This document shows positions 32,431 to 40,684 of a stretch of DNA of 64,000 nt, one piece after another; positions within the stretch are counted from its first letter, which is position 1; each line of letters starts with the position of its first letter. The stretch covers positions 10,010-74,009 of the forward strand of contig CAJTVB010000018.1 in the NCBI GenBank assembly GCA_910579755.1, written 5' to 3'. Both the position numbers and the translations under genes were made by a program. The DNA comes from an uncultured Acetatifactor sp. GTDB taxonomy: Bacteria; Bacillota; Clostridia; Lachnospirales; Lachnospiraceae. Below the pieces are notes generated by a model, which saw nothing but the letters and a program-made list of their open reading frames with translations, searched no databases and had not been told where the DNA came from.

Positions 32431-33343
32431 AAGAAAAAACAGGGAAGCTTTTGCGGAGCACAGCTACTGGCAGTCCTATTCGGATATGATGGCGGCGCTG
32501 CTTCTGATCTTTATACTGATCATAGCCATTACCCTTGCTATTTATAAGCAAAAAACCACAGATCTGGACCAGACAAGACAGGAGCTGGGAGCGGCGCAGG
32601 CCAAGCTGGATTCCGCCATAGCGGATCTGGAAAATTCCAAAATAGAGATCGAGAAATCCAATGAGGAGTTGGCGGCTTCCCTGGCAGAGCTGCAGCAGGC
32701 GTACGCCCAGGCGGCCCTGACCCAGGAAGAGCTGAACAAGGCTTATCTGGAGATTGAGAATGCCAGACAGGAGCTGACCACCACCAAAAACGAGCTTCAG
32801 GACATTGTGGGGATCCGCACGGATATTATCGGTGCACTGCAGGCCACCTTCGACAATTCCAGCATGAAGGTGGACGCCCAGACTGGTTCCATCACCTTCT
32901 CGTCGGATGTGCTGTTCCGGTACAACAGCTCCACCCTTACGGCGGACAGCAAGGGAAGCTTGAAGGAGATCATCCCCAGATATCTGGATGTGCTTCTGCA
33001 GGATCAGTTCAGAAGCTATATCGCCGAGATCATTATCGAAGGGCATACAGACACGGACGGCGGATACCAGACCAATATGGAGCTGTCCTATGAAAGGGCC
33101 AAGGCGGTGGCGGATTTCTGTCTGGACAGCCAGAACGGCCTCAGCGAAGCCAAGATCGAACAGCTTCAGCAGCTTCTCACCGTCAACGGAAAGTCCTGGA
33201 GCAGCCCTGTCTACAAAAGAGATGCATCCGGCAATCTGACCCAGGATGTGGATATGGCGGCTTCCCGGCGGGTGGAAATCAAGTTCCGGCTGAAGGAGGA
33301 TGAAATGATTGAAAAGATTACGGGGATTTTGTCACAGCAGTAA
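32420..33343 (+). CDS. MotB/OmpA-like stator partner (ZorB-like)
   Basis: A 307-residue protein with one membrane helix near the N-terminus. It is preceded by YSDMMAALL, where Asp22 sits where the proton-carrying Asp of MotB/ZorB lies. A coiled coil (about 36-125) follows, then an OmpA-type peptidoglycan-binding domain (about 135-300: IEGHTDTDG, then ELSYERAKAV and ASRRVEIKF). It would anchor the channel to the cell wall. It forms a two-gene unit with the MotA-like gene. No ZorC, ZorD or ZorE helicase/nuclease gene follows, and no flagellar genes are present. Confidence 0.82.
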   Translation: MKNRRKNREAFAEHSYWQSYSDMMAALLLIFILIIAITLAIYKQKTTDLDQTRQELGAAQAKLDSAIADLENSKIEIEKSNEELAASLAELQQAYAQAALTQEELNKAYLEIENARQELTTTKNELQDIVGIRTDIIGALQATFDNSSMKVDAQTGSITFSSDVLFRYNSSTLTADSKGSLKEIIPRYLDVLLQDQFRSYIAEIIIEGHTDTDGGYQTNMELSYERAKAVADFCLDSQNGLSEAKIEQLQQLLTVNGKSWSSPVYKRDASGNLTQDVDMAASRRVEIKFRLKEDEMIEKITGILSQQ

Positions 33344-33366
33344 GGACCTGTAAAGCAGGAGTATGA

Positions 33367-33418
33367 ACGGAGCATTCATTCCATTTAAAAGGAATGGAGC
33401 TCCGTATATTTTTTATAC
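33367..33418 (+). terminator. Terminator after the MotA/MotB-like pair
   Basis: ACGGAGC (33367-33373) pairs with GCTCCGT (33399-33405). Inside it ATTCC and GGAAT also pair around an A/T loop, and runs of T follow. It separates the pair from clpB. Confidence 0.8.
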
Positions 33419-33426
33419 TTTTTTTA

Positions 33427-33456
33427 TTGATTTTCCGGCAAACAGTGTTATATTAT
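33427..33456 (+). promoter_or_regulatory. Promoter of clpB
   Basis: TTGATT (33427-33432) with TATATT (33449-33454, 16-base spacer) or TATTAT (33451-33456, 18-base spacer). No CIRCE element or CtsR-type heptad repeat is visible, so heat control by HrcA or CtsR is not supported. Confidence 0.5.
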
Positions 33457-33499
33457 GTATAGAACAAAGAAACAAGAGCCACAGAGGGAGGAATGGCAT

Positions 33500-36088
33500 A
33501 TGAACATTCAAAAATTTACCCAGAAGTCCATGCAGGCGGTGGAAGGCTGTGAGAAGCTTGCCTATGAGTATGGCAACCAGGAGATCGAGCAGGAGCATCT
33601 TCTGTACAGCCTTCTGACCCTGGAGGACAGTCTGATACTGAAGCTTATCGAGAAGATGGAAATACAGAAGGAGCATTTTGTGTCCCGGGCGAAGCAGGCG
33701 GTGGAAAAGCGCGTGAAGGTTCAGGGAGGCCAGGTGTTTATGGGAAAGGACCTGAATAAGGTCCTGATCGGAGCCGAGGACGAGGCGAAGCAGCTGGGGG
33801 ATGAATATGTATCCGTGGAGCATTTGTTTCTGGGAATGCTCCGAAATCCTAACCGGGAAATTGCCCAGATCTGGAAGGAGTACGGCATTAACCGGGAGCG
33901 TTTTCTGCAGGCCCTGTCCACCGTGAGAGGCAATCAGAGAGTCACCAGCGACAATCCGGAGGCCACTTACGATACATTGGAGAAGTACGGGCAGGAGCTG
34001 GTAGAAAAGGCCAGAAACCAAAAGCTGGATCCGGTCATCGGACGGGACAGCGAAATCCGCAATATTATCCGGATCCTTTCCCGAAAGACCAAGAACAATC
34101 CGGTGCTCATCGGAGAACCCGGCGTGGGTAAGACCGCAGTGGTGGAGGGGCTGGCTCAGAGAATCGTGAGAGGGGACGTGCCCCAGAATCTGAAGGACAA
34201 AAAGATTTTTGCACTGGACATGGGGGCCTTGGTGGCGGGAGCCAAGTACAGAGGTGAATTTGAGGAACGTCTGAAGGCGGTGCTGGAGGACGTGAAAGGC
34301 AGCGACGGACAGATCATACTGTTTATCGATGAGCTTCATACCATCGTAGGGGCCGGGAAAACCGACGGCGCTCTGGATGCGGGCAATATGCTCAAGCCTA
34401 TGCTGGCCAGAGGGGAGCTGCACTGTATCGGCGCCACCACCCTGGACGAGTACAGGCAGTATATCGAAAAGGATGCCGCTCTGGAGAGGCGCTTCCAGCC
34501 GGTGCTGGTGGCGGAGCCTACGGTGGAGGATACCATTTCCATTCTCCGGGGACTGAAGGAGCGGTACGAGGTCTATCACGGAGTAAAGATCATGGACAAC
34601 GCTCTGGTCAGCGCCGCGGTTCTGTCCAATCGTTATATTTCGGACCGTTTTCTGCCGGACAAGGCCATTGATCTGGTGGATGAGGCCTGTGCGCTGATCA
34701 AGACGGAGCTGGACAGCATGCCCACGGAGCTGGACGAGCTGCAGCGGAAGATCATGCAGACGGAGATCGAGGAGGCAGCTCTGAAAAAAGAAGATGACCG
34801 GATCAGTCAAGAGAGGCTGGCAGAGCTTCAGCGGGAGCTGGCAGAGATGAAAGAGGATTTTGCCGGACGTAAGGCTCAGTGGGACAATGAGAAGGCTTCG
34901 GTGGAAAGGCTGTCAAAGCTGCGGGAAGAAATCGATTCCGTGAACAATGAAATTCAGATTGCCCAGCGGGAGGGTGATCTGGAAAAGGCGGCGGAGCTCA
35001 GCTACGGCAGACTGCCCGCCCTGCGGAAGGCTCTGGAGCAGGAAGAGGAGAGCGTCAATTCTACCGCACTGTCGCTGGTTCGTGAAAAGGTTTCCGAGGA
35101 GGAGATCGCCAGAATCATATCCCGGTGGACGGGAATTCCCGTCACAAAGCTTACGGAAAGCGAGAGGGCAAAGACGCTGCATCTGGACGAAGAGCTGCAT
35201 AAGCGGGTAGTGGGCCAGGAAGAGGGCGTCACCAAGGTGACGGAGGCAATCATCCGCTCCCGGGCGGGGATCAAGGATCCTTCCAAGCCCATCGGCTCCT
35301 TCCTGTTCCTGGGGCCTACCGGCGTGGGAAAGACAGAGCTGGCAAAGGCCCTGGCTGCATCTCTCTTTGATGATGAGAACAATATGGTTCGTATCGACAT
35401 GAGCGAATATATGGAGAAATATTCCGTGTCCAGGCTCATCGGAGCCCCTCCCGGATATGTGGGTTATGAGGAGGGCGGTCAATTGACCGAAGCAGTCAGA
35501 AGGAAGCCTTACAGCGTCGTTCTGTTTGACGAAATCGAAAAGGCTCATCCGGATGTGTTTAATGTGCTGCTGCAAGTGCTTGATGACGGGCGCATCACCG
35601 ATTCACAGGGCAGGACGGTGGATTTTAAAAATACCATACTGATTATGACCTCCAATATCGGGGCAGGCTATCTGCTGGAAGGGATCCGTGAGGACGGAAG
35701 TATCCGTGAGGATGCGGAGGAAGCGGTGATGGGAGAGCTTCGGGCTCACTTCAGACCGGAGTTTTTAAATCGTCTGGACGAGACGATCCTGTTCAGGCCG
35801 CTGACCAGGGAGCATATTGCAGGTATCATCAATTTGATCCTGGCTGATTTAAACAGGCGGCTGGAGGACAGGGATCTGTCTGTGGAGCTGACGCCGGAGG
35901 CATCGGAATTTGTGGTGGAAAACGCCTACGATCCGGTGTATGGAGCCAGACCTTTAAAGCGCTATATTCAAAAGCATGTGGAGACTCTGACAGCCAGACT
36001 GATTCTGGAGGATCGTGTCCAGGCGGGAGATGTGGTGGAGATCGGTGTAAGGGACGGAGCGCTGGAGGCCGGCGTCCGTGGAAAATGA
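33500..36088 (+). CDS. clpB: ATP-dependent protein disaggregase ClpB
   Basis: An 862-residue Hsp104/ClpB protein. The N-domain is followed by AAA-1 (GEPGVGKTAVVEGLAQRI; Walker B ILFIDELHTIVGAG). The coiled-coil middle domain spans about 395-525. AAA-2 has GPTGVGKTELAKALA, and VVLFDEIEKAHPDVFN as Walker B. The pore loops (KYRGEFEERLK and GAPPGYVGYEEGG) are intact. It rescues aggregated proteins with DnaK. I start it at 33500, with GGGAGG upstream, not at 33455. It is a single gene between terminators. Confidence 0.95.
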   Translation: MNIQKFTQKSMQAVEGCEKLAYEYGNQEIEQEHLLYSLLTLEDSLILKLIEKMEIQKEHFVSRAKQAVEKRVKVQGGQVFMGKDLNKVLIGAEDEAKQLGDEYVSVEHLFLGMLRNPNREIAQIWKEYGINRERFLQALSTVRGNQRVTSDNPEATYDTLEKYGQELVEKARNQKLDPVIGRDSEIRNIIRILSRKTKNNPVLIGEPGVGKTAVVEGLAQRIVRGDVPQNLKDKKIFALDMGALVAGAKYRGEFEERLKAVLEDVKGSDGQIILFIDELHTIVGAGKTDGALDAGNMLKPMLARGELHCIGATTLDEYRQYIEKDAALERRFQPVLVAEPTVEDTISILRGLKERYEVYHGVKIMDNALVSAAVLSNRYISDRFLPDKAIDLVDEACALIKTELDSMPTELDELQRKIMQTEIEEAALKKEDDRISQERLAELQRELAEMKEDFAGRKAQWDNEKASVERLSKLREEIDSVNNEIQIAQREGDLEKAAELSYGRLPALRKALEQEEESVNSTALSLVREKVSEEEIARIISRWTGIPVTKLTESERAKTLHLDEELHKRVVGQEEGVTKVTEAIIRSRAGIKDPSKPIGSFLFLGPTGVGKTELAKALAASLFDDENNMVRIDMSEYMEKYSVSRLIGAPPGYVGYEEGGQLTEAVRRKPYSVVLFDEIEKAHPDVFNVLLQVLDDGRITDSQGRTVDFKNTILIMTSNIGAGYLLEGIREDGSIREDAEEAVMGELRAHFRPEFLNRLDETILFRPLTREHIAGIINLILADLNRRLEDRDLSVELTPEASEFVVENAYDPVYGARPLKRYIQKHVETLTARLILEDRVQAGDVVEIGVRDGALEAGVRGK

Positions 36089-36148
36089 GAATCACAGAAT
36101 GCAGGAGCGGGCTGCTGATCCGACGGCCCGTCTGCATTGCAGCCAATC

Positions 36149-36170
36149 GCCCCGCCGCAAGCGGCGGGGC
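36149..36170. terminator. GC-rich hairpin between clpB and the GntR gene
   Basis: GCCCCGCCGC (36149-36158) pairs perfectly with its complement at 36161-36170 around a two-base loop. It lies between convergent genes. No T run follows on either strand, so it is at best a weak or Rho-aided terminator. Confidence 0.5.
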
Positions 36171-36182
36171 ATGGAAAGTGCT

Positions 36183-36863
36183 TCACAGATTATTTTCCTG
36201 CCGGAGGGATTTCCGCACCATCATCAGATGGTAACAGATGGCCTCTCTGGCGGCTGTCTTATCTTTTGCCTTTATGGCGTCTACGATTGCTGTGTGCTCC
36301 TGGGTGATCGCCTGGCTTCTGGCGGTCTGTCTGGAGGAAATAGCAGTGATCTCATGGAAGATATCATAATAATTATCAATAAAGCTGGTGAAAATCATAT
36401 TATGGGAAAGCTCTGCCAGCCGATAGTGGAAATAGTAATCGGTGCTGTGAGAGACATTTTCGTTTTCCTTTACAGGAGCCAGGTCGTACAGTTCACAAAT
36501 CTGCTCATCCGTTATCAGATCAATAACCTTTTCAACTGTTCTGCTTTCAATACATTCCCGCACTTCAATCAGATCCAGATAGTTTGCATTTTTCATGGAG
36601 GCTTCCCAATTTCCGATGAGAATATCGGGGGCGCTGGAATTGATAAAGGTTCCCTCCTTCGGCCTGCGGTAAATGATGTTTCTGGCTTGAAGAACAGTCA
36701 GCGCTTCCCGCAGGATTCCCCGGCTGACCTGCAGGGCGGCTGCCAGCTCAGGCTCGCTGGGCAGCCGGTCTCCGGGCTTCAGGGCGCCGGATTTGACCTG
36801 ATCCGTAATGACCTTTACCACCTTGTCTGACAGCTTTTCATTTGCTATGGGTGAAAAATTCAT
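36183..36863 (-). CDS. GntR-family regulator, FadR subfamily
   Basis: A 226-residue repressor. The winged helix-turn-helix at about 8-75 has GDRLPSEPELAAALQVSRGILREALTVLQ, the GntR signature. Residues about 95-215 form an all-helical FCD effector domain (ECIESRTVEKVI, HSTDYYFHYRLAELSHN, EHTAIVDAIKAKD), which has metal-binding His/Asp positions and senses small organic acids or sugar acids in this family. It is transcribed away from the AtuA-type operon, with matching operators at both promoters, so it is very likely the local repressor. Confidence 0.92.
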   Translation of the reverse strand: MNFSPIANEKLSDKVVKVITDQVKSGALKPGDRLPSEPELAAALQVSRGILREALTVLQARNIIYRRPKEGTFINSSAPDILIGNWEASMKNANYLDLIEVRECIESRTVEKVIDLITDEQICELYDLAPVKENENVSHSTDYYFHYRLAELSHNMIFTSFIDNYYDIFHEITAISSRQTARSQAITQEHTAIVDAIKAKDKTAAREAICYHLMMVRKSLRQENNL

Positions 36864-36945
36864 TTCTATACCTCCTGCCTGCTTTGGCGGGCATCAATTC
36901 AATATTTGGAAGTTAATTTCCTAACTTGTCCATCACTTTGATATA

Positions 36946-37043
36946 TTGTTTAACAAATGAATTATACTTGAAAGGCGTGAAACTGTCAATCTATTTAAAA
37001 GGTGTTGACAGACTTTGAACCTATTGGTATAATTGTTAAACAA
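36946..37043. promoter_or_regulatory. Divergent promoters with twin GntR operators
   Basis: Both promoters have 17-base spacers and near-consensus boxes. Minus: TTGACA at 36984-36989, TATAAT at 36961-36966. Plus: TTGACA at 37005-37010, TATAAT at 37028-37033. Each is followed at its start point by a perfect palindrome around one base: TTGTT-T-AACAA at 36946-36956 and TTGTT-A-AACAA at 37033-37043. The two sites are the same sequence on opposite strands, placed symmetrically. The GntR regulator should bind both, repressing itself and the operon. Confidence 0.85.
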
Positions 37044-37106
37044 ATAGACCGTAAGACAAAGGAAATCACGTGGAGCTGCCGCTGGAGACGCGGCATGGAG
37101 GTTAAA

Positions 37107-38483
37107 ATGAAAAAATACAGTATTTTGTCGCCCTGTGGGATATTGGGGTATGGATTTCCGGAAGCCTCGTTCCTGAAGGGGATGAGCCTTCACCCGGATG
37201 CGGTGGTGGTGGATGCCGGCTCCACCGACGCAGGCCCTCACAAGCTGGGAGCAGGAGTCAGCATCGTCAGTCGTATGGCGGCCCGCAAGGATCTGGAGAT
37301 TATCCTGGTGAATGCGGCTGAGAAGGGGATTCCTGTGATCATCGGGTCTGCCGGAGGAGCAGGCGCCCGGGTGCATGTGGAATGGACGCTGGATATTATT
37401 TATGAAATCCTGAGGGACAACCGGATCAGCGGGAAGCTGGCGGTGATTTTTTCGGACATGGACAAGGAGGGAATCAAGGAGAGCATCCGCCGTAAGGAGA
37501 TATATCCTATGGGCAGCAATATTCCCCCGCTTTCGGAGGAGACGGTGGATCAGACAGGGGATATTGTGGCTCAGATGGGTCATGAGCCGGTGGTGAGGGC
37601 TCTGGAGGATGGAGCGGATATTGTAGTCTGCGGCAGAGCCTATGACCCTTCCGTATTTGCGGCTCCCGGGATCCGGGAGGGGTTTGATCCGGGACTCTGT
37701 TACCATATGGGCAAGGTGCTGGAATGCGGCGCGCTGTGTGCGGAGCCGGGCACAGCCAAGGACTGTATTCTGGGAACCCTGTATGAGGAATATTTTACGG
37801 TGAGAGCGCTCAATCCTGAAAGACATTGTAATGTGACCAGCGTGGCGGCCCACACCTTTTATGAGAAGGAAAATCCCTGTATCCTGCATGGACCGGGCTT
37901 TACGCTTGACCTGCGAGACTGCAGCTTCAGCCAGGAAGACGAGGATACTGTAGCTGTGAGAGGCAGCCGCTTTTGGCCGGATCAGGCGTATAAGGTCAAG
38001 CTGGAGGGCGCCAGAAGGGCAGCCTACAGAACCTTTGTAATCGGGGCCGTGCGGGATCCCATTCTTCTGGACAGGCTGGAGGAGATCGAAGAGAAGGTCA
38101 GAAAAAGTGTTACGGCTTATCTGAAGGAAATTCCCCAGAGAACCTATCGCATGAATTTTATCAATTACGGAAAGAATGGCATTATGGGGGAATTGGAGCC
38201 GGAGGAGTTTCACGGACATGAGGTATGTGTGCTTTTTGAAGCTTTGGCGGATACCCAGGAGACTGCCGATGCGGTCTGTGCCTGTATGCGGTCCACCTTC
38301 CTGCACTGTGACTATGCGGGAAGGAAATCCACGGCTGGAAATCTGGCATTTCCCTATGCGCCCAGCGACATCCCGTTCGGTCCGGTGTATGAATTTTCCG
38401 TATACCACCTGATGCAGATTGCAGACGGAAGAAGTGCGTTCCCGATTTTTTACCGGGAATACAGGGAGGGAGAAGCTGTATGA
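37107..38483 (+). CDS. AtuA-like protein (DUF1446)
   Basis: A 458-residue cytoplasmic protein of the DUF1446/'acyclic terpene utilization AtuA' family. Landmarks are VVVDAGSTDAGPHKLGAG near the N-terminus, IGSAGGAGA, GADIVVCGRAYDPSVFAA and the C-terminal HCDYAGRKSTAGN. The biochemical role of the family is not established; a hydro-lyase or acyl-transforming step has been proposed only by context. It is the first gene of the operon controlled by the twin GntR operators. GGAGG is five bases before the ATG at 37107. Its last four bases overlap the DUF4387 start, as in other genomes where these two travel together. Confidence 0.8.
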   Translation: MKKYSILSPCGILGYGFPEASFLKGMSLHPDAVVVDAGSTDAGPHKLGAGVSIVSRMAARKDLEIILVNAAEKGIPVIIGSAGGAGARVHVEWTLDIIYEILRDNRISGKLAVIFSDMDKEGIKESIRRKEIYPMGSNIPPLSEETVDQTGDIVAQMGHEPVVRALEDGADIVVCGRAYDPSVFAAPGIREGFDPGLCYHMGKVLECGALCAEPGTAKDCILGTLYEEYFTVRALNPERHCNVTSVAAHTFYEKENPCILHGPGFTLDLRDCSFSQEDEDTVAVRGSRFWPDQAYKVKLEGARRAAYRTFVIGAVRDPILLDRLEEIEEKVRKSVTAYLKEIPQRTYRMNFINYGKNGIMGELEPEEFHGHEVCVLFEALADTQETADAVCACMRSTFLHCDYAGRKSTAGNLAFPYAPSDIPFGPVYEFSVYHLMQIADGRSAFPIFYREYREGEAV

Positions 38484-38803
38484 GACGTTTATATGATGTG
38501 GCAAAGGTGCTCAGAAGCAAGAACGCAGGTCCCTTTTCTATTACGCTGGACGTGCTGTTTGAGAATAAGCGTGACTATGAGCAGGTTAAACGGCAGGGAA
38601 TTATATCCAGGGAACGGATCGCCGGAATATATAAGCTGTCGGAGGATGAGATCACGGAGCTGGTTTATTTCGATCAGGCCTGTGGGATCAAGGTGACCTT
38701 TAACAGACGGATTTCCTCGGGTACCTGCGGCGACCGGGATGTGTACGGGGCACAGCAGCATGCACCGCTGATGGCTATTGCCCTGGAGGAAGAGGAGGTG
38801 TAG
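38480..38803 (+). CDS. DUF4387 protein
   Basis: A 107-residue protein. The opening YDVAKVLRSKNAGPFSITLDVLFE and the middle ISRERIAGIYKLSEDEI are typical of DUF4387, a family found beside DUF1446/AtuA-like genes, often as a second subunit or fused to it. No catalytic motif can be named. It starts inside the upstream stop (ATGA), so the two products are probably made in equal amounts and form a complex. The importer permease gene follows after two bases. Confidence 0.8.
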   Translation: MRRLYDVAKVLRSKNAGPFSITLDVLFENKRDYEQVKRQGIISRERIAGIYKLSEDEITELVYFDQACGIKVTFNRRISSGTCGDRDVYGAQQHAPLMAIALEEEEV

Positions 38804-38805
38804 GA

Positions 38806-39744
38806 ATGGGGAAGCATTGGCAGCCAAGAGCAAACACAGGTGCCCTGAGGCGCAAACTGATTAACCAGAAATATCTTTTCCTGATCGCAGTTCCCTGTCT
38901 GATCTATATTATTATTTTCTTTTATGGTCCGCTGTACGGATGGCTGATGGCCTTTTTCAAATATAAGCCTTCCAAGGGAATCTGGGGAAGCGAGTATGTG
39001 GGGTTGTACTATTTCAAGCAGTTTTTCACGGATCCGGATCTGGGCAAAATCGTCAGAAATACGCTGGCCATGAGCTCCCTGAACCTGATTGCCATCAATC
39101 TGTTTCCTTTGATGCTGGCGCTGATGATTAATGAGGTGAGCAGCCGCATATTTAAGAGAACAATCCAGACACTGACCTATCTGCCCCATTTTGTTTCCTT
39201 TGTGGTGGTGTCAAATATATTCCTGGAGCTTTTGGGAACCAACGGACCTGTGAACGAATTGCTTCGGAATATGGGAGTGGTGGAGACCGCGTATAAATTC
39301 TGGCAGCAGCCGTCTCTGTTCTGGCTGCTGGCCACCTTTGTGCGGGTCTGGAAGGAAGTGGGGTGGGGAGCCATCATCTATCTGGCCACGCTGGCAGGTA
39401 TCGATCAGGTTCAATATGAGGCGGCTGCCATCGACGGATGCGGAAGGATACGGCGGATATTTTACATTACGTTGCCCAATCTGCTGCCCACGGTGATGAT
39501 CCTGTGGATTACCAACATGTCGGGATTGTTTTCCGCCAGCTTTGACGCTTCCTACATGCTGGGGAATGCCACCACAGCCAATGTGGCGGAGGTGATTGAA
39601 ACCTATATTTACAAGATGGGTCTGTCTATGGGTATGTATTCTTATTCCACAGCCGTCAGCCTGATTCAGACTGTGCTGGGCTTTGCTCTGGTCTGGCTTA
39701 CCAATAAGCTGGCTCAGAAGACTACGGATTATTCATTATGGTAA
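38806..39744 (+). CDS. ABC sugar importer permease, LplB-type
   Basis: A 312-residue permease with six membrane segments and the coupling-loop signature in EAAAIDGCGRIRRIFYITLP. The opening LFLIAVPCLIYIIIFFYGPLYGW and the FKYKPSKGIWGSEYVGLYYFKQFF segment are typical of LplB/YteP proteins, which import complex oligosaccharides in Firmicutes. No ATPase is encoded in this operon; such importers share a common MsmX-like ATPase. GGAGG precedes the ATG, two bases after the DUF4387 stop. Confidence 0.9.
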   Translation: MGKHWQPRANTGALRRKLINQKYLFLIAVPCLIYIIIFFYGPLYGWLMAFFKYKPSKGIWGSEYVGLYYFKQFFTDPDLGKIVRNTLAMSSLNLIAINLFPLMLALMINEVSSRIFKRTIQTLTYLPHFVSFVVVSNIFLELLGTNGPVNELLRNMGVVETAYKFWQQPSLFWLLATFVRVWKEVGWGAIIYLATLAGIDQVQYEAAAIDGCGRIRRIFYITLPNLLPTVMILWITNMSGLFSASFDASYMLGNATTANVAEVIETYIYKMGLSMGMYSYSTAVSLIQTVLGFALVWLTNKLAQKTTDYSLW

Positions 39745-39755
39745 GGAGGGGTGGT

Positions 39756-40661
39756 ATGAAACCCAGGATCGGGACAAAGCCGGGAGACCGGATTTTTGAG
39801 GGCATAATCGTGGCAGTGCTGGCAGTTGTGGGAATCTCAATGTTGTATCCGTTTCTGTATGTGCTGGCAGTTTCTCTGAATGATCCTGCGGATACGGAGC
39901 TGGGAGGGATCTGGCTGTATCCCCGGGTATTTTCCCTGGAAAGCTATCGGCTGATTTTCCGGGAGGGAGAGCTGTTTGCGGCCACATTGGTCAGTGTGGC
40001 CAGAACCGTTGCGGGAACCTGCCTTACGGTGCTGTTTTCTTCCCTTTTTGCCTTTTTATTCACCAGGAGTGACTTTGTGCTTTACAAGCCCATGAAGGCC
40101 ATCTTTTTCTTCGCCATGTTTTTTGGCGGCGGCGGTCTGATTCCTACATACATGCTGTATCTGAATCTGGGGCTTTATAATACGTTTTTCGTGTATATTG
40201 TTCCGTTTGTGATCAATCTCTGGTATGTGGTGCTGTTTCGGACCTATTTTATGTCTATTCCCGGGGATCTCTCCGAGGCGGCGAGGGTGGATGGAGCAAA
40301 TGATTTGCAGGTATTTTTCAGGATACTGATTCCGGTGTCAAAACCCATTTATGCCACAGTAGGGCTGTATGCGGCTGTGACCCAATGGAATTCCTGGCGG
40401 GACACCCTGTATTACACCACGGATACCAGACTTCGCACACTGCAGTATATTTGTATGGAAATGATCAAGAAAGCAGAAGGGGAAAAGATGATAGACCGGG
40501 CGGCCATGTTTGAGATTTTTCACGGAGACGCGGCTCTGACGGATCCGCTCTCCCTGAGAATGGCCATTACAGTGATTACGGTAGTCCCCATCGTCTGCGT
40601 CTATCCGTTTTTACAGAAATACTTTATGAAAGGGATTATGGTTGGCTCCATGAAGGGCTGA
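39756..40661 (+). CDS. ABC sugar importer permease, LplC/YtcP-type
   Basis: A 301-residue permease. It begins GDRIFEGIIVAVLAVVGISM, has six membrane segments and the coupling loop SEAARVDGANDLQVFFRILIP. The end YPFLQKYFMKGIMVGSMKG is a hallmark of the YtcP/LplC group. I start it at 39756 with AAGGAGG upstream, instead of the ATG at 39738 that overlaps the previous gene. It pairs with the LplB-type protein. Confidence 0.9.
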   Translation: MKPRIGTKPGDRIFEGIIVAVLAVVGISMLYPFLYVLAVSLNDPADTELGGIWLYPRVFSLESYRLIFREGELFAATLVSVARTVAGTCLTVLFSSLFAFLFTRSDFVLYKPMKAIFFFAMFFGGGGLIPTYMLYLNLGLYNTFFVYIVPFVINLWYVVLFRTYFMSIPGDLSEAARVDGANDLQVFFRILIPVSKPIYATVGLYAAVTQWNSWRDTLYYTTDTRLRTLQYICMEMIKKAEGEKMIDRAAMFEIFHGDAALTDPLSLRMAITVITVVPIVCVYPFLQKYFMKGIMVGSMKG

Positions 40662-40684
40662 ACAGGGAGAGGAGGATAAGGATC

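Noticed and set aside
31177..33343. Complete Zorya defence system
   Set aside because: Only the ZorA- and ZorB-like genes are present. No ZorC, ZorD or ZorE follows, and clpB is separated by a terminator. Kept as an orphan stator pair only.
33427..33499. CIRCE or CtsR control site before clpB
   Set aside because: No inverted repeat of the CIRCE type and no GGTCAAA heptads are visible.
33413..34810. 465-residue minus-strand open frame opposite clpB
   Set aside because: Antisense to conserved ClpB sequence with low-complexity His/Leu/Gln composition typical of shadow frames.
36933..38504. 523-residue minus-strand open frame opposite the AtuA-like gene
   Set aside because: Antisense to a conserved gene and runs through the divergent promoters; no start signal.
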